DNA from: an uncultured Oscillospiraceae bacterium
Lineage (GTDB): Bacteria; Bacillota; Clostridia; Oscillospirales; Acutalibacteraceae
Direction: 5' to 3'
Length of the DNA: 6,094 nt
Assembly (NCBI GenBank): GCA_905193585.1
Contig: CAJJPG010000106.1
Span: 1-6,094 of the forward strand
Part shown: positions 1-6,093 of the stretch, in pieces
Position numbering within the stretch: position 1 is the stretch's first letter
Layout of the letters: every line of letters begins with the position of its first letter
Notes under the pieces: generated by a model
The model's database searches: none
Seen by the model: only the letters and a program-made list of their open reading frames with translations
Told to the model about the DNA's origin: nothing
Position numbers and translations under genes: made by a program

Positions 1-809
1 AAATGGTCGTGGCTTAAAATTGAGCCGCCCACAATAGGCAGGTCGGCATTTGAGCCTACAAAGTAGTGTGGGAATTGGGTTACAAAATCGAGCAGCTTTT
101 TAAATGACGCGCGGTTTATAGCCATAGGCGTGTGCTTTGCGTTAAACACAATGCAATGCTCATTATAGTAAACATAGGGCGAATATTGCAGGCACCAGTC
201 GCTGCCGTTTATCGTAATGGGTATAACGCGGTGGTTCTGCCTTGCGGGAAAGTTTATTCTGCCCGCATACCCCTCGCACTCGCGGCAGAGCATACATTTG
301 GGGTAGCCCGCCTGCGGCGCATTTTTGGCGGCGGCTATAGCTTTTGGGTCCTTTTCGGGCTTTGAAAGATTTATGGTAATTTCAAGCTCGCCGTAGGGCG
401 TTGCAGTCAGCCACTTAATGTCCTTTGCCACGCGGTAGCGGCGTATGTAGTCGCTGTCCTGACTCAAAGTGTAAAAGTAATCGGTAGCAGCCTTGGGGGA
501 TATGGCGTAAAGCTCCTTAAACTTATTTGTAACCTCGCTCGGTCTCGGCATTAAAGCCCCCATTAGCTTTGTATCAAATAAATCGCGGTGGGTGGTGTCG
601 TTTTCCGTCAGTCTCTTTTCGGCGGCGTAATCAAGCAGGGCTTTCAGCGTTTCTTCAAGGTCAACAGCCGAAAAAGCGGTATCGCAGTTATATTCGTCAA
701 GCTGCAAAATTTCAAGAATGCGGTTGGTAACGTATATCTCGTCACGCTCTGTGAAAAGCCCCCTTTCAAGCCCGTAGCAAACTAATTTCCTAACCTGTTC
801 GTCTATCAT
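1..809 (-). CDS. galT: UDP-glucose--hexose-1-phosphate uridylyltransferase, class II (partial, C-terminal part beyond left edge)
   Basis: This is the N-terminal 269 codons plus two bases of a Leloir-pathway enzyme. It transfers UMP between UDP-glucose and galactose-1-phosphate in the cytoplasm, giving UDP-galactose and glucose-1-phosphate. Seen in the translation: the opening MIDEQVRKLVCYGLERG, the stretch DEIYVTNRILEIL near residues 23-35, a cysteine-rich segment YPKCMLCRECEGYAGR at about 169-184, PARQNHRVIPI at 188-198, and at the cut edge PIVGGSILSHDH (258-269). That last segment is the class II active site. By analogy with the HPH motif of class I enzymes, His269 should be the uridylylated residue, which is an inference. 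Class II proteins are usually near 490-500 residues, so a little over half is present. The start at 809 is fixed by AAAGGAAC nine bases upstream, which overlaps the capA stop codon. The truncation is only the window edge; the visible frame is intact. It is the last visible gene of the murC operon. Confidence 0.93.
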   Translation of the reverse strand, partial: MIDEQVRKLVCYGLERGLFTERDEIYVTNRILEILQLDEYNCDTAFSAVDLEETLKALLDYAAEKRLTENDTTHRDLFDTKLMGALMPRPSEVTNKFKELYAISPKAATDYFYTLSQDSDYIRRYRVAKDIKWLTATPYGELEITINLSKPEKDPKAIAAAKNAPQAGYPKCMLCRECEGYAGRINFPARQNHRVIPITINGSDWCLQYSPYVYYNEHCIVFNAKHTPMAINRASFKKLLDFVTQFPHYFVGSNADLPIVGGSILSHDH

Positions 810-818
810 TTTTTATCA

Positions 819-826
819 GTTCCTTT
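819..826 (-). promoter_or_regulatory. galT ribosome binding site overlapping the capA stop codon
   Basis: On the minus strand the sequence reads AAAGGAAC, nine bases before the galT ATG at 809. The capA stop TAA occupies 825-827, so the binding site begins inside it. This arrangement suits re-initiation by ribosomes finishing capA, so galT translation is probably coupled to capA. Confidence 0.75.
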
Positions 827-2162
827 ACTGAAAAGTAATATTGCAGCCTATCTGCTGCTGACACTGCGTAAGCCCCGCCGCCACAATAGCCTTGGTTCTC
901 TCGTAGGATTTAGCCGATTTTGTAGCCGCGGTGCCCGAAAGCCCGAATTTCGCCGCGCCGTCGTTTGCGTTTTCAAGCGGGTATATGGTATATAAAAATC
1001 CGTTATGACCCGTTTCCTTATATCTGTTCACCCAGGTAGGCACAATTTTCAGGTCCGAAAGAGCCACGCCGTCCTTATTCTTTTTAAGTGTGAAATCAAA
1101 CAGCAAGCCGTCCTCTGTATGGCCCGAAGGGCAGCTGTCCATTATTTCCTGCCGCTGGTTTGAAATGCAGTTTCCGGTTGAATAAAGGCATATTGTGTAG
1201 CCCTCACCGCCCTCGGGATGTATAAGCTCAACCGGCTGAATAACGTGCGGGTGGCTGCCTATTATCATATTAACGCCAAGGTTTGAAAGCTTTTGGGCTA
1301 TAGTTTTCTGCCAGGTGTTGGGGCTTGTCTGGTACTCGTTGCCCCAGTGCATATAAAACACTATAAACTCGGCGCCCTGCGTTTTCATTTCGCCTATTAC
1401 CTTTTCGGCCTCGGTGTAAAATTCGTCTATTCTGTCGTATGAAAAGCTGTTTATAAGGTTGTTAGCCTCTTGCGCGATAATAGCGCCGTTCAGGTATTTC
1501 CTGCCGGGGGTCTGCCCCGAGGTTTCGTAGGTGTAATCGGCAAGCCCTATTTTTATGTTGTTTATCTCTTTCACGGCATAAGCGGGGTCGGTTTCAACCT
1601 CTTTTGTGCCTATAAACTCAATTCCCTTTTGCTTTAAAACCTGCGCCGTGCGCTTAAGCCCGAAAAGCCCCGTATCGTAGGAGTGATTGTTCGAGGTCAC
1701 AAGGAAATTAAGCCCCGAATCCTTTATGGTATCTGCAAGGCTGTCGGGCGTGTTAAATGCGGGATAACCGCTGTATTTACCCGATTCTGTGCCGCCGAAT
1801 GTAACCTCAAGGTTTGCAACGGCAAGATCCGCCGCCTTAAAGTACTGCGATAAATGCTTGAAATAGGGGCTGAAATCGTATTCGCCCGATTGCGTTCTCG
1901 CCCCGTCTATCTGGGTGGAATGCGCCATAATATCGCCTGTTGATATTATCCGCGCGGTGGTTTCGGGTATTACAACACTTTCTACCTTTGAAGAATCGGT
2001 GCTCTGCGAATTATCGGGCTTCTTTTTATCGCCCGATTTTAAAACCGCGTTTACCGAAAACGCCACAAGCGCCGCAACCGCCAGCAGCACCGCCGCGCAG
2101 CAGGTTAAAAAAATCCGCCGTTTTACAATTGCCTGCTGTCTTTTTGTCCGTGTTTTTGCCAT
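825..2162 (-). CDS. CapA-family (PGA_cap) membrane-anchored metallophosphatase-like protein
   Basis: This 445-residue protein has a basic N-terminus (residues 1-16), then one hydrophobic segment at about 17-41, and a charged, Ser/Asp-rich linker to about 65. That predicts a single N-terminal anchor with the domain outside the cell. The two cysteines at 21-22 sit at the start of the hydrophobic segment, so this is not a lipobox. The domain from about 70 to 400 carries the CapA-family blocks: STGDIMAHSTQI (74-85), NLEVTFGG (117-124), SNNHSYDTG (157-165), MHWGNEYQ (271-278) and IIGSHPHVIQPVE (300-312). Asp77, His81, Asn159/His160, His272, His304 and His306 are the likely metal-site residues. The family is named for poly-gamma-glutamate capsule synthesis, but many members act elsewhere and the reaction is not settled. 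No capB, capC or capE lies beside it, so a capsule role is not supported here. The start at 2162 has AAGGGTGA seven bases upstream. It lies between alaX and galT with gaps of 19 and 15 bases. Confidence 0.88.
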   Translation of the reverse strand: MAKTRTKRQQAIVKRRIFLTCCAAVLLAVAALVAFSVNAVLKSGDKKKPDNSQSTDSSKVESVVIPETTARIISTGDIMAHSTQIDGARTQSGEYDFSPYFKHLSQYFKAADLAVANLEVTFGGTESGKYSGYPAFNTPDSLADTIKDSGLNFLVTSNNHSYDTGLFGLKRTAQVLKQKGIEFIGTKEVETDPAYAVKEINNIKIGLADYTYETSGQTPGRKYLNGAIIAQEANNLINSFSYDRIDEFYTEAEKVIGEMKTQGAEFIVFYMHWGNEYQTSPNTWQKTIAQKLSNLGVNMIIGSHPHVIQPVELIHPEGGEGYTICLYSTGNCISNQRQEIMDSCPSGHTEDGLLFDFTLKKNKDGVALSDLKIVPTWVNRYKETGHNGFLYTIYPLENANDGAAKFGLSGTAATKSAKSYERTKAIVAAGLTQCQQQIGCNITFQ

Positions 2163-2169
2163 TTAAACA

Positions 2170-2177
2170 TCACCCTT
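2170..2177 (-). promoter_or_regulatory. capA ribosome binding site
   Basis: The minus strand reads AAGGGTGA, seven bases before the ATG at 2162. It lies in the 19-base gap after the alaX stop, and it selects 2162 over the out-of-frame ATG at 2170, which overlaps the site itself. Confidence 0.7.
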
Positions 2178-2181
2178 ATTT

Positions 2182-3324
2182 TTATTCTTTGAAAAGCCCT
2201 TCAATTTCCGCTCGCTCGGCGCACACAGTGCCCTGCCTTATGCCGTTTCTGCCGCCGCCGCGGGTATTAAACGCGGCTTTGAATTTCGCAAAAAAGTTTC
2301 CGAGCGCGGTTTCTTCGCCGCATATTGCAAAGGAAAAAGCACCGTCAGCCCCCGAAAAAGCGCCGCGTATGCCGCCCGCCTTTTGGCACAGCGCATCGGC
2401 TAATAATTGCAGTTCCTTAATATCAAGCCCGTTTTCAAAAACGGCGGTTTTATCGGTATCGGGTGCAAAGCCCGCCGCCTTTTCGGCAATAAGGCGCTTT
2501 TTAAGCGCGGCTGTTTCCGCTTTCTCGGCTGATAACTGGTCATTCAGCCGCACAACCGCCGCCGATACCGTGGGCTGCTTGGCAGAGAGCAAATTTGATA
2601 TTTCCAGCACGTTTTTGTACTTTTCGCGGTAATCCCTAAGCGCGTCCGCCCCGCATTTTACAATCAGCCTTACGCCGCCCTTGTATTTTTCAAAATCCAG
2701 AATTTTTATAACGCCTATTTCGCCCGTTGCCTTAACGTGCGGCGCGCAGCAGGCGCAAACGTCCACGCCCTCTATTTCCACTATACGCACGTTTTCCTTT
2801 AAATCCAGCTTGCTTCTGTAATCAAGTTGTTTAAGCTCTTCGTCGGTCGGGTAGTAGGCTTTAACGGGCAGATTTTCATACACCGCTTTGTTTGCAAGGT
2901 CTTCAATCTCGTCAAGCTGACGTCTTGTAAGCTCGCCGTCAAAGTCCATGGTCATTTCCGCTCCCAAATGAAAGCCTACGTTATTAAAGCCGTAAAGGCG
3001 GTGCACAATTCCCGAAATTATATGCTCGCCCGAGTGGTTCTGCATATTGCGAAAGCGAAAATCAAAATCCAGCTTACAGTCATAGGCTTGTCCCACACTC
3101 AGCGGCTTATCGGCGAAGTGAAGTATTTCGCCGTTTTTTATCTGCACGTCCGATATATACGCGTCACCTAAATATCCACGGTCTGACTGCTGACCGCCGC
3201 CCTCGGGGAAAAATGCGGTTCGGTTTAAAGTCGCGGCATATTTTTCCCCCATTTTTTTGCAGGATAATACCGTGCCTGTAAATTCCTTTAAATGAGAGTC
3301 CTTATCATATAGCTTTTCGGTCAT
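2182..3324 (-). CDS. Alanyl-tRNA editing protein, long AlaX type with C-terminal DHHA1-like region
   Basis: This free-standing relative of the AlaRS editing domain should hydrolyse Ser-tRNA(Ala) or Gly-tRNA(Ala) in the cytoplasm. The 380 residues run in the AlaX-L order. An N-terminal barrel carries the glycine-rich AFFPEGGGQQSDRG (37-50). The editing core has the zinc-site pair HSGEH (97-101) and CCAPH (192-196), matching the HxxxH and CxxxH signatures, so His97, His101, Cys192 and His196 are the predicted ligands. A helical, probably coiled-coil stretch follows at about 228-285. The C-terminal domain ends in NTRGGGRNGIRQG (353-365), the glycine-rich tRNA-binding signature of DHHA1/C-Ala domains. 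No aminoacylation domain is present and all key residues are intact. The length fits clostridial long AlaX proteins. Its ATG overlaps the murC TGA as ATGA, and the binding site ahead of it (AAGGCAGG) is only fair, so translation is probably coupled to murC. The exact mischarged amino acid cannot be read from the sequence. Confidence 0.92.
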   Translation of the reverse strand: MTEKLYDKDSHLKEFTGTVLSCKKMGEKYAATLNRTAFFPEGGGQQSDRGYLGDAYISDVQIKNGEILHFADKPLSVGQAYDCKLDFDFRFRNMQNHSGEHIISGIVHRLYGFNNVGFHLGAEMTMDFDGELTRRQLDEIEDLANKAVYENLPVKAYYPTDEELKQLDYRSKLDLKENVRIVEIEGVDVCACCAPHVKATGEIGVIKILDFEKYKGGVRLIVKCGADALRDYREKYKNVLEISNLLSAKQPTVSAAVVRLNDQLSAEKAETAALKKRLIAEKAAGFAPDTDKTAVFENGLDIKELQLLADALCQKAGGIRGAFSGADGAFSFAICGEETALGNFFAKFKAAFNTRGGGRNGIRQGTVCAERAEIEGLFKE

Positions 3325-4697
3325 TCGGTGTGCCTGCCTTGTATAATGTGCGCCGCCTTGTAAATATCGCCGCCGCCCATTGTAATAACCAAATCACCGG
3401 GGCGGGCAATTTCCTCAATCTTATCGGCTATATTTTCAAACCCGTCCACTACGCAAACATCGTGGAGCCCCACCGCTAAGTCCTCGCTTTTAATAGCGTA
3501 GGTATTTTTCTCGCGCGAACCCATAATCGGGGTCAGTATTACCTTATCCGCAATGGAGAGCGCCTTTATAAAATCATCCTTTAAAAGCGCGGTGCGCGAA
3601 AAGGTAAAGGGCTGAAACACCGCTATAACGTTATTATAGTCAAGCTCCTTTGCGGCGGAAAGGGTGGCTTTAATTTCGGTCGGGTGGTGTGCGTAATCGT
3701 CAGCCAGCATAAAGCCGTCGTACTCGCCCAAAAACTCAAAACGTCTGCCCGCGCCCGTAAATTTTTCAACAGCGTCCTTAATTCCGTCTGCCGAAACGCC
3801 CATATCAAAGCACACGGCAAACGCGGCAAGCCCGTTTAAAACATTGTGCCTGCCCGGTATGTGCATTTCAATATTTATTATCTTTTCGTTATTCTTTACC
3901 ACGTCAAACGCAAACCCGCGCTTGCGGCTTTCTATATTTTCGGCGCGGTAAAAATTATCTTTCCCGAAGCCGAAGGTAATAATATCCGCGTCAATATCCT
4001 TTGCGGCGGTTAAAACGCGGCTGTCGTCCCCGTTTATATACGCCGTTTTCGCCATTTTCAAAAACTTATGGAAAGAGAGGGTCATATTCTCCATAGTTTT
4101 GAAATAATCGAGGTGGTCGTTATCAATATTAAGCAGCACCGCAATATCGGGCGAGAGCTGCAAAAAGGTATCAACAAACTCGCAGGATTCGCAAACCATT
4201 GTTTCCGATTTGCCCGAAATACCGTTTGAATTTATAAGCGGAAGCTTTCCGCCTATAACCGCGGTAGGATCCATCTTGTTTAAAATTAAAATTTGTGTTA
4301 TCATAGAGGTGACGGTGGTTTTGCCGTGCGTGCCGCATACCCCTATAACGTTATCAAAATGGCGGGTAAGCGCCCCCAGCATATGCGAGCGCTCCATTGT
4401 GGGTATGCCCTGCTCGCGCGCGGCGCAAAGCTCGGGGTTATCGGCGGCTATTGCGGCGGAGTACACCACAAGCTCCGCGCCCTTTATGTTTTCAGCCCTG
4501 TGCCCCATATAAACCTTTATGCCGAGATTTTTAATTCTGGTTAAGGGGTCGCTTTCGTTATTATCCGACCCCGTAAGGAAATACCCCTTACCGTGCAGTA
4601 TTTCGGCAAGCGGGCACATTCCGCTGCCGCCTATGCCTATCATATGAATATGCTTTACCTGTGTTATGATTTTATCCTCATCGCGAAGCTGCTTCAT
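3321..4697 (-). CDS. murC: UDP-N-acetylmuramate--L-alanine ligase
   Basis: MurC is the cytoplasmic, ATP-dependent ligase that adds L-alanine to UDP-MurNAc, the first step of the peptidoglycan stem peptide. With the start at 4697 it is 458 residues, normal for the family. Seen in order: the N-terminal Rossmann loop HMIGIGGSGMCPLAEIL (18-34), then the ATP P-loop GTHGKTTVTSM (122-132). Next come CEFVDTF (172-178) and NIDNDHLDYF (190-199), and GRHNVLN (282-288). The C-terminal domain has GRRFEFLG (317-324), DDYAHHPTEI (333-342), FQPFTFSR (361-368), REKNTYAI (395-402) and VITMGGGDIYK (437-447). All are typical of MurC rather than MurD, MurE or MurF. The frame stays open to an ATG at 4718, but that ATG lacks a binding site and lies almost at the predicted transcription start. 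The ATG at 4697 has AAGGAG seven bases upstream. The gene heads the leftward operon, and its stop overlaps the alaX start. Confidence 0.97.
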   Translation of the reverse strand: MKQLRDEDKIITQVKHIHMIGIGGSGMCPLAEILHGKGYFLTGSDNNESDPLTRIKNLGIKVYMGHRAENIKGAELVVYSAAIAADNPELCAAREQGIPTMERSHMLGALTRHFDNVIGVCGTHGKTTVTSMITQILILNKMDPTAVIGGKLPLINSNGISGKSETMVCESCEFVDTFLQLSPDIAVLLNIDNDHLDYFKTMENMTLSFHKFLKMAKTAYINGDDSRVLTAAKDIDADIITFGFGKDNFYRAENIESRKRGFAFDVVKNNEKIINIEMHIPGRHNVLNGLAAFAVCFDMGVSADGIKDAVEKFTGAGRRFEFLGEYDGFMLADDYAHHPTEIKATLSAAKELDYNNVIAVFQPFTFSRTALLKDDFIKALSIADKVILTPIMGSREKNTYAIKSEDLAVGLHDVCVVDGFENIADKIEEIARPGDLVITMGGGDIYKAAHIIQGRHTE

Positions 4698-4704
4698 AAT
4701 CGGT

Positions 4705-4710
4705 CTCCTT
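4705..4710 (-). promoter_or_regulatory. murC ribosome binding site that decides the start
   Basis: The minus strand reads AAGGAG, a near-consensus Shine-Dalgarno sequence, with seven bases before the ATG at 4697. The alternative in-frame ATG at 4718 is preceded only by AT-rich sequence, so the 458-residue form is the likely product. Confidence 0.88.
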
Positions 4711-4737
4711 AAAAACATTATTACTTACTATTATATT
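4709..4737 (+). promoter_or_regulatory. Putative cca promoter
   Basis: TTAAAA at 4709-4714 (4 of 6 matches to TTGACA) and TATATT at 4732-4737 (5 of 6 matches to TATAAT) are separated by 17 bases. Transcription would begin near 4744, giving a leader of about 42 bases before the cca ATG. An overlapping TATTAT at 4729-4734 is an alternative -10. The site is called by eye from a single sequence. Confidence 0.45.
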
Positions 4738-4758
4738 GCTAAACGGCAAAAAAATAAA
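4730..4758 (-). promoter_or_regulatory. Putative murC operon promoter
   Basis: On the minus strand there is a perfect TATAAT (4730-4735). A weak -35 candidate, TTTATT (4753-4758, 3 of 6 matches), lies 17 bases upstream, and a T-run partly fills the spacer. Transcription would start near 4723, leaving a leader of about 26 bases before the ATG at 4697. The -10 is strong and the -35 uncertain. Confidence 0.55.
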
Positions 4759-4768
4759 CCCTTTTTTG

Positions 4769-4774
4769 AAAGGA
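4769..4774 (+). promoter_or_regulatory. cca ribosome binding site
   Basis: AAAGGA lies 11 bases before the ATG at 4786, a slightly long spacing. It supports that start over the upstream in-frame ATG at 4666, which lies inside murC on the other strand. The site can pair with CCTTT at 4760-4764 in a small 5-bp hairpin. Confidence 0.7.
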
Positions 4775-4785
4775 AAATAAAAATT

Positions 4786-5970
4786 ATGCTATTTTTACCG
4801 AGCGACACCGAATATATTATTGAAACCTTGCAAAAAAACGGCTATGAAGCATATGCCGTGGGCGGCTGTGTGCGCGATATGCTGAACGGCGATACCCCGC
4901 ACGATTTTGACATTACCACCTCAGCCGAGCCGGAAACCGTTATATCGCTATTTGAAAAGACCGTGCCCACGGGCATAAAGCACGGCACGGTTACGGTTAT
5001 TATAAACGGTGTTCCGAACGAGGTAACAACCTACCGGACCGACGGCGAATACCGCGACCACCGCCGCCCCGACAGCGTGATTTTTGTAAAAAGTCTGCGC
5101 AAGGACCTTGCCCGCCGCGATTTTACCGTAAATGCAATGGCATATAATAAAAATGACGGCTTAAAGGACTTTTTCGGCGGCAAGCAAGATATACAAAACC
5201 GAATTTTGCGCGCGGTGGGCGAGCCTAAGCGCCGATTTTATGAGGACGCGCTGAGAATTTTGCGGCTTTTCCGCTTTTCCTCGGTTTTGGGGTTTAATAT
5301 AGAAGAAAACACCCTTAAAGCGGCTTTAGAGTATGCACCCACGCTTAAAAACGTAAGCGCAGAGCGGATTTATTCCGAGCTTTTAAAAACCGTTTGCGGC
5401 AAAAATACCGCCGCTTTAAAACCGCTGACCGACATAGGCGGGCTTGGCTTTTTAGGGCTTAATACCGCACCCGATTACGGCATATTGCCGCTTTTAAATT
5501 CGGCTGATATAAAGCTTTTTGCCTTTCTTTATTCGGGCGGGGCGGAGGTTACAGCCGCACTGGACTTTTTGCGGGTGCCGAACAAAACCAAAAAAGCCGC
5601 GCGGGATATGCTTACACTCCTTAATATGCCGCTCCCTGTGTCAAAGCCCGAAATTAAGGAAATGCTTTATTTAACCTCACCGCTATCGGTCGAAAATTAT
5701 TTCTGCTATAAGGCGGCTTACGGTGAAAACTGCGAAAACGCGCGGAATATGCTATCGGAAATAATAAAAAATGCCGAGCCTTATAAAATCTCCGACCTTA
5801 AAATACGGGGCGAAGACCTTAAAAAACTCGGTATAAGCGGCAGGGGAGTGGGCGAAACGCTTGAGAACCTGCGAAGACTTGTAATAAACGACCCTACGCT
5901 CAACACTAAAAAAAGGCTGACCGAGGCAATCGCCTTTGAACAAATTAATTTATCTTCGGTTACAGATTGA
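4786..5970 (+). CDS. cca: CCA tRNA nucleotidyltransferase (class II, Bacillus-like)
   Basis: This enzyme adds or repairs the 3' CCA of tRNAs from CTP and ATP without a template, in the cytoplasm. The protein has 394 residues. Seen in order: the nucleotidyltransferase signature AVGGCVRDMLNG (24-35) with the catalytic pair Asp40/Asp42 in HDFDITTSA (39-47). The flexible-loop segment DGEYRDHRRPDSV (86-98) comes next, followed by RRDFTVNAMAYN (110-121) and EDALRILRLFRF (153-164), which is the EDxxR base-selecting motif. The C-terminal tRNA-binding part includes LKIRGEDLKKLGI (338-350) and VGETLENLR (355-363). The intact flexible loop argues against a CC-only enzyme, as those usually lack it; an A-adding enzyme cannot be excluded. 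No HD phosphohydrolase motif is seen after the core. The start at 4786 has AAAGGA upstream and matches the family N-terminus. The frame is open back to 4666, but that would add 40 unrelated residues encoded across the promoter region and the murC start. It is divergent from murC and stands alone ahead of two hairpins. Confidence 0.93.
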   Translation: MLFLPSDTEYIIETLQKNGYEAYAVGGCVRDMLNGDTPHDFDITTSAEPETVISLFEKTVPTGIKHGTVTVIINGVPNEVTTYRTDGEYRDHRRPDSVIFVKSLRKDLARRDFTVNAMAYNKNDGLKDFFGGKQDIQNRILRAVGEPKRRFYEDALRILRLFRFSSVLGFNIEENTLKAALEYAPTLKNVSAERIYSELLKTVCGKNTAALKPLTDIGGLGFLGLNTAPDYGILPLLNSADIKLFAFLYSGGAEVTAALDFLRVPNKTKKAARDMLTLLNMPLPVSKPEIKEMLYLTSPLSVENYFCYKAAYGENCENARNMLSEIIKNAEPYKISDLKIRGEDLKKLGISGRGVGETLENLRRLVINDPTLNTKKRLTEAIAFEQINLSSVTD

Positions 5971-6000
5971 AAAACAGTGGAAAAATAAAGGTCTTACGGT

Positions 6001-6041
6001 AATAAAAACGGGCAGCCGATAAATTCTATCGGCTGCCCGTT
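6001..6041 (-). terminator. Strong hairpin with a T-tract on the minus strand
   Basis: A perfect 15-bp stem (6007-6021 with 6027-6041) has a five-base loop, AATTC. On the minus strand it is followed by TTTTTATT, a good intrinsic terminator for a gene entering from beyond the right edge. On the plus strand only TT and then CAGACTG follow, so it is poor as a classical terminator for cca, though the stem alone may slow polymerase or protect the cca 3' end. Confidence 0.75.
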
Positions 6042-6053
6042 CAGACTGTCGAA

Positions 6054-6093
6054 TAACCCCGAATTTCAAGAAAGATTCGGGGTTAAAATTTTT
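6054..6093 (+). terminator. Probable rightward terminator hairpin downstream of cca
   Basis: The arms 6054-6066 and 6073-6085 pair over 13 positions, including one G-U pair, around the loop CAAGAA. AAA and then TTTTT follow on the plus strand. The three-base gap before the T-run makes it a fair rather than ideal intrinsic terminator for cca. On the minus strand no T-run follows. Confidence 0.55.

Noticed and set aside
132..785. Plus-strand open frames of 77 and 65 codons opposite galT
   Set aside because: Both lie wholly antisense to a well-supported galT frame and lack recognisable motifs or a convincing binding site.
882..905. Lipoprotein signal or covalent wall anchor for the CapA protein
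   Set aside because: The cysteines at residues 21-22 sit at the start of the hydrophobic segment rather than after it, and the C-terminus (886-828 region) has no LPxTG motif or hydrophobic tail.
1940..2632. 230-codon plus-strand open frame opposite capA and alaX
   Set aside because: Its Pro/Ser/Ala-rich product resembles no family and it runs antisense across two clearly conserved genes and their junction. It is a by-product of GC-biased codon positions.
2827..3171. 114-codon plus-strand open frame opposite alaX
   Set aside because: It is antisense to the conserved editing core of alaX, and its translation has no family resemblance.
3623..4544. Open frames within murC (68 codons on the same strand in another frame; 100 and 83 codons antisense)
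   Set aside because: All overlap conserved MurC motifs and are shadow frames without their own start signals.
4666..4785. 40-residue N-terminal extension of cca
   Set aside because: It would start inside murC on the opposite strand and translate through the promoter gap. The family N-terminus and the binding site both point to 4786.
4698..4785. Riboswitch or T-box leader controlling murC or cca
   Set aside because: The predicted leaders are about 26 and 42 bases, too short for a T-box or known aptamer, and no terminator/antiterminator pair is visible.
5752..5943. 63-codon minus-strand open frame opposite the 3' end of cca
   Set aside because: It is antisense to the conserved tRNA-binding tail of Cca and has no motif.
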